Source of the DNA: a virus
Length of the DNA stretch: 24,964 bases
Virus record (IMG/VR): IMGVR_UViG_3300034524_000185
Location: 1 to 24,964 of that record
Reading direction: 5' to 3' (one strand)
The translations under genes and the position numbers were made by a program. Positions 22,275 through 24,964 of this stretch are shown piece by piece. Each line of letters starts with the position of its first letter. Position 1 is the first letter of the stretch. The notes below the pieces were generated by a model. It was not told the DNA's origin. It made no database searches and saw only the letters and a program-made list of their open reading frames with translations.

Positions 22275-23894
22275 ATGGCAGCAAATACAGCAGTAAAAAA
22301 GATAAGAAAAATTGAAGCAAAGCCGGTTCAGGTAATTAAGGGATTGCCTGAAAACGCAAAGACAAGGGTTTGCGCCTATTGCAGGGTAAGCACCGACAAC
22401 AAGGAACAGGAATCAAGTTATGAATCGCAGGTTTTCTACTATACGAACTATATAAACAGCAGAAGTGACTGGACTCTGGTCGATATTTATGCCGATGACG
22501 GGATATCGGGAACGAGTACGGCAAAAAGGGAAGATTTTAAAAGGATGATTCAGGATTGCATGGACGGCAAAATTGATATGATTATTACCAAGTCTATTTC
22601 AAGGTTTGCGAGGAATACGCTTGACTGCCTTGATTATGTTAGAAGGCTCAAGGAAAAAGGAATAGCAGTTTTCTTTGAAAAAGAAAACATCAACACACTG
22701 GACAGCAAGGGAGAGGTTTTACTTTCAATTCTAAGCAGCCTTGCGCAGGATGAGAGCCGTAATATATCTGAAAATACACGGTGGGGAATTGTGCGGCAAT
22801 TTGAAAAAGGAAGGGTGTTGGTGAACACCACAAGGTTTCTCGGATATGACAAAAATGAAGCAGGAGAGCTTATTATAAATGAAGAAGAAGCTAAAATCGT
22901 CCGCAGGATATTCAGAGAATACCTTGAAGGCAAAAGCTACAACGCAATTGCCAAAGGGTTGATGAAGGACGGAATAAAGACGGTAACCGGCAATCCAAAA
23001 TGGTGGGATTCCACCATCAGCGGCATACTGGAAAATGAAAAGTATTATGGTGATGCCCTGCTTCAGAAAACAATCACAATTGATTTTCTCAGGCACAAAA
23101 GGGTGGATAATAAAGGACAGGCAGAACAATACATAATAGAAGGAAATCATCCTCCGATTATATCAAAGGAGATATTTGACAGGGTACAGGCTGAAAAGGC
23201 AAGAAGGGCTGCAAAATATAACAATATTGAAGGCGACAGGCAGAAATATTCTAATAAGTACCCTTTCAGCGGCAAGGTCTTCTGTGGGAACTGCGATAAT
23301 ATATACAGAAGAAGGCAGTGGAACAGCAATAACCCATCCAGGAAATTCGTATGGCAGTGTAAAACCTATATAATGAATGGAAAAAAGGCATGCGCAGCCA
23401 AAGCAGTGGATGAAAGCGTTTTGAAAGATGCCTTTGTCAGGGTGTTCAACCAATTATATGAGAATCGTGAAGATTTCATAAAGACGCTGATTGAAAATAT
23501 AGAGAAGGTGCTTCTTCATAAGCCGAGTGATAGAGAAATTGAAGCACTGGAAAATAAGATTGAAGAACTGAAAACTGAACTGAAAAGACTGATACGATTC
23601 CAGACCAATAACGGTATGGACGATGAGGTTTACAGGGAAGAGTACAAGAGGATTTCAGATGAACTGGAGGAATTGAGAGAAAAGAGGGCAGAGGTTGATA
23701 AGGACAGTATATTGAAGGATAGCCTGAAGGGAAGAGTAGATGAGATTATTGAGATTATAAAGGGCAGGCAGGAAGCCCTAGAAGAGTTTGATGAAGGAAT
23801 ATTCAATGCGTTGGTTGAAAAGATAGAGGTCGTCTCACCAACGCATTTTGTTTTTGAGTTGAAAAGTGGGGTTAGGGTAGAGGAAAGAATATAA
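22275..23894 (+). CDS. Large serine recombinase (integrase)
   Basis: 539 residues that catalyse integration and excision through a 5'-phosphoserine link. The resolvase domain has nucleophile S39 in AYCRVSTDN, IYADDGISGTS, and KSISRFARN. A recombinase domain follows (GYDKNEAGELIINEEEA...), then a zinc ribbon with FCGNC and WQC plus a third Cys cluster (KKACAAKA), and a C-terminal coiled coil. GGGAGG (22264-22269) is five bases before ATG 22275; an in-frame start at 22215 lacks such a site. It is the most likely integrase of the element, placed at the edge of the structural module. The attachment site it uses cannot be seen. Confidence 0.92.
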   Translation: MAANTAVKKIRKIEAKPVQVIKGLPENAKTRVCAYCRVSTDNKEQESSYESQVFYYTNYINSRSDWTLVDIYADDGISGTSTAKREDFKRMIQDCMDGKIDMIITKSISRFARNTLDCLDYVRRLKEKGIAVFFEKENINTLDSKGEVLLSILSSLAQDESRNISENTRWGIVRQFEKGRVLVNTTRFLGYDKNEAGELIINEEEAKIVRRIFREYLEGKSYNAIAKGLMKDGIKTVTGNPKWWDSTISGILENEKYYGDALLQKTITIDFLRHKRVDNKGQAEQYIIEGNHPPIISKEIFDRVQAEKARRAAKYNNIEGDRQKYSNKYPFSGKVFCGNCDNIYRRRQWNSNNPSRKFVWQCKTYIMNGKKACAAKAVDESVLKDAFVRVFNQLYENREDFIKTLIENIEKVLLHKPSDREIEALENKIEELKTELKRLIRFQTNNGMDDEVYREEYKRISDELEELREKRAEVDKDSILKDSLKGRVDEIIEIIKGRQEALEEFDEGIFNALVEKIEVVSPTHFVFELKSGVRVEERI

Positions 23895-23945
23895 ATAACG
23901 TTGTTTCGACAATGGTTTGCAAAAAATTGCATATGGGGATATGCC

Positions 23946-24188
23946 AGGATAATCAACGAGATGGAGGAGCTCAGGCAGCAACGTTCAGCCTTTACTCAGG
24001 CAGAGTTTAAGCGGAAAGATGCTCTTTTAAGGGTTCGGGAGATTGAAAAAATGCTTCGGGGGCAGGATTTGCTAAAGGAATTAGATGAGGATTTGTTTGA
24101 GGCACTGATGGAGCAGATACGGGTAAAATCGCTGGTGGAGGTGGTGTTTGTGTTGAAGGCGGGGGTTGAGGTGAGGGAGATATTATGA
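23946..24188 (+). pseudogene. 3' remnant of a second large serine recombinase
   Basis: The translated 80 residues are a coiled segment (EMEELRQQRSAFTQ) followed by DEDLFEALMEQIRV and VEVVFVLKAGVEVREIL. That end aligns with the C-terminus of the intact recombinase (DEGIFNALVEKIEV...FVFELKSGVRVEERI). The catalytic, recombinase and zinc domains are absent and no ribosome binding site is seen. The residues encoded before about 23946 do not match a recombinase. It lies in the same direction, 50 bases after the intact gene, so it could be the leftover of an older element's integrase or a recombination scar. Confidence 0.7.
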
Positions 24189-24322
24189 TGTAAATTTTGT
24201 AAAAAATACTGAAGATGGGAGGGAATTTAGAGATACTTGTAGAATAATATTAATAAAAGAAACGCATATTTAATTCTTTATTACATGTAAAATGTTTGAG
24301 AAATTGAGGAGGTACATGGCAA
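24189..24322. other. Intergenic region without detectable gene
   Basis: AT-rich DNA between the recombinase remnant and the nuclease gene. It ends with the GAGGAGG ribosome binding site of the nuclease at about 24306-24313. No terminator or clear promoter was supported. Confidence 0.4.
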
Positions 24323-24964
24323 ATGAGTGGGATTGAGTTATGGTGGAATGCATTTCCTGCCTGCATTTATGAATATCTTTTGAAGTTTAAAGGAACAGAT
24401 AGTTATCATAATCCCATATTAGGCACAGGTGTATATGCTTTTGTGCATGCAAATGGACACCGTTATCAAGTTTATTATGTAGGTAAAAGTAAGGATATAG
24501 GAAACAGGCTTTATCAACACTATCTGAAATATGCCGGAGAAGAAGTTTCTAATTATTGGCTTCCTTATGAGTCTGAATTATTCCATGGAAATATTTATAA
24601 AATATTTAACGAAAATCCACCGGGATCAGGAAAAGATTTTAAACGTGAAGGAGAGGGTTTTACCAAAGAACAACGAATAGAAGTTGGCAGGAAAATCATG
24701 CACGACACATATTTTGCATTTGCAAGGGTTAGTGAAGACTATATTGAGAAAATAGAAGCAGCTTTACATTACGCTATATTAAAGAAAAATAAAGTTAAAA
24801 AATATGGCTGGCTTGGTGAAAAGAATTCGCTTCTTCCAAATGAGGATATAGTTATTAAGAATATTTATCATAATGATGTTATAAAGAAAATGCTTTTACC
24901 ATCGATCCCTGAGGAAATTATTATTTTAAATGGTGAGATGAAATTTGATTCATTAAGTATGTAG
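24323..24964 (+). CDS. GIY-YIG-like endonuclease
   Basis: 213 residues, its stop codon being the last bases of the window. The N-terminal half has GTGVYAF (GVY 36-38), YYVGKS (YVG 52-54), R62, and a downstream Tyr/His (H66) as in GIY-YIG nucleases. E145 in IEKIEAALHY and N168 in GEKNS fit the later conserved Glu and Asn. The inserted segment between them (about 75-135) is not standard and may fold as a lid or binding loop. It follows a recombinase remnant, so it may belong to the host chromosome or to a neighbouring element and not to this one. Function is unknown; repair, mobility or defence are all possible. Confidence 0.7.
   Translation: MSGIELWWNAFPACIYEYLLKFKGTDSYHNPILGTGVYAFVHANGHRYQVYYVGKSKDIGNRLYQHYLKYAGEEVSNYWLPYESELFHGNIYKIFNENPPGSGKDFKREGEGFTKEQRIEVGRKIMHDTYFAFARVSEDYIEKIEAALHYAILKKNKVKKYGWLGEKNSLLPNEDIVIKNIYHNDVIKKMLLPSIPEEIIILNGEMKFDSLSM

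Larger units (their letters stand above)
1..23894 (+). mobile_element. Phage-like integrative element with capsid and packaging genes but no visible tail genes (left end outside window)
   Basis: Genes run almost entirely on one strand in a phage-like order: transcription and replication, DNA methylation, accessory cassette, terminase, portal, scaffold, capsid, connectors, then a large serine recombinase. The head module ends at a terminator and is followed at once by the SHOCT-like gene and recombinase, the usual position for an element edge. No tail tube, tape measure, baseplate, receptor-binding, holin or lysin gene is recognisable. It is inferred to be a satellite that forms its own capsid or a deleted prophage. 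The left boundary lies outside the window and no attachment repeats could be identified, so the extent is approximate. Confidence 0.7.

Noticed and set aside
22275-23894. Attachment-site core repeats around the serine recombinase
   Set aside because: The left end of the element is outside the window, so no direct repeat pair can be tested.
1-24964. CRISPR array
   Set aside because: No regularly spaced short direct repeats were found; the only clear repeats are the two leaders, 1.6 kb apart.
1-24964. tRNA or rRNA genes
   Set aside because: No cloverleaf with TTCGA-type T-loop or rRNA-like stretch was noticed in the intergenic regions by eye; most of the window is coding.

Overview
The window reads as most of an integrated, phage-like mobile element in a low-GC Gram-positive host, probably a member of the Clostridia. 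The grounds are AT-rich DNA, strong AGGAGG-type ribosome binding sites, frequent AGA/AGG arginine codons, GTG and TTG starts, an SPP1-type portal with a DUF4355-type scaffold, and a large serine recombinase with a SHOCT-like partner. The species cannot be named from sequence alone. All genes but one are on the + strand.

Left part (1-10,600), replication, transcription and modification. It opens with a 990-residue two-barrel RNA polymerase of the YonO / eukaryotic-RdRP (QDE-1) type. A short, possibly structured spacer, an XRE-type regulator and a small DUF5659-like protein follow. Next come a primase-helicase fusion, a strong terminator, a one-helix membrane peptide and a ParB-MTase DNA methyltransferase. 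After these lies an amidoligase cassette: a GS-fold amidoligase with its motifs intact, a gamma-glutamylcyclotransferase, and a degenerate amidoligase paralogue. The two amidoligase-like genes are preceded by near-identical 49-nt leaders.

Middle (10,800-16,600), packaging genes interrupted by cargo. Two small hypothetical genes precede the terminase small subunit. A tyrosine recombinase, a tiny ORF and the only minus-strand gene (a membrane-anchored protein) separate the small from the large terminase subunit. An Mrr-type restriction endonuclease separates the large subunit from the portal.

Right part (16,600-21,993), head module: portal, a Cys-rich small protein, scaffold, major capsid protein, a SAP/HeH-like protein, a gp6-like connector, a head-closure-like protein and a connector-like protein with bacterial Ig-like domains. 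The module stops at a strong terminator. A SHOCT-like gene and a large serine recombinase follow, then the 3' remnant of a second serine recombinase and a GIY-YIG-like nuclease gene that ends at the window edge.

How it fits together: the element can plausibly replicate (primase-helicase), regulate and transcribe (XRE protein, its own RNA polymerase), methylate DNA, build and fill a capsid, and excise or integrate. No tail, tail-tape-measure, baseplate, holin or endolysin gene is visible. That layout suits either a capsid-forming satellite that borrows tails from a helper phage or a prophage that lost its tail and lysis genes. The amidoligase/cyclotransferase cassette and the YonO-like polymerase are the least understood components. 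Sequence left of position 1 is not available, so the left boundary and attachment sites are unknown.
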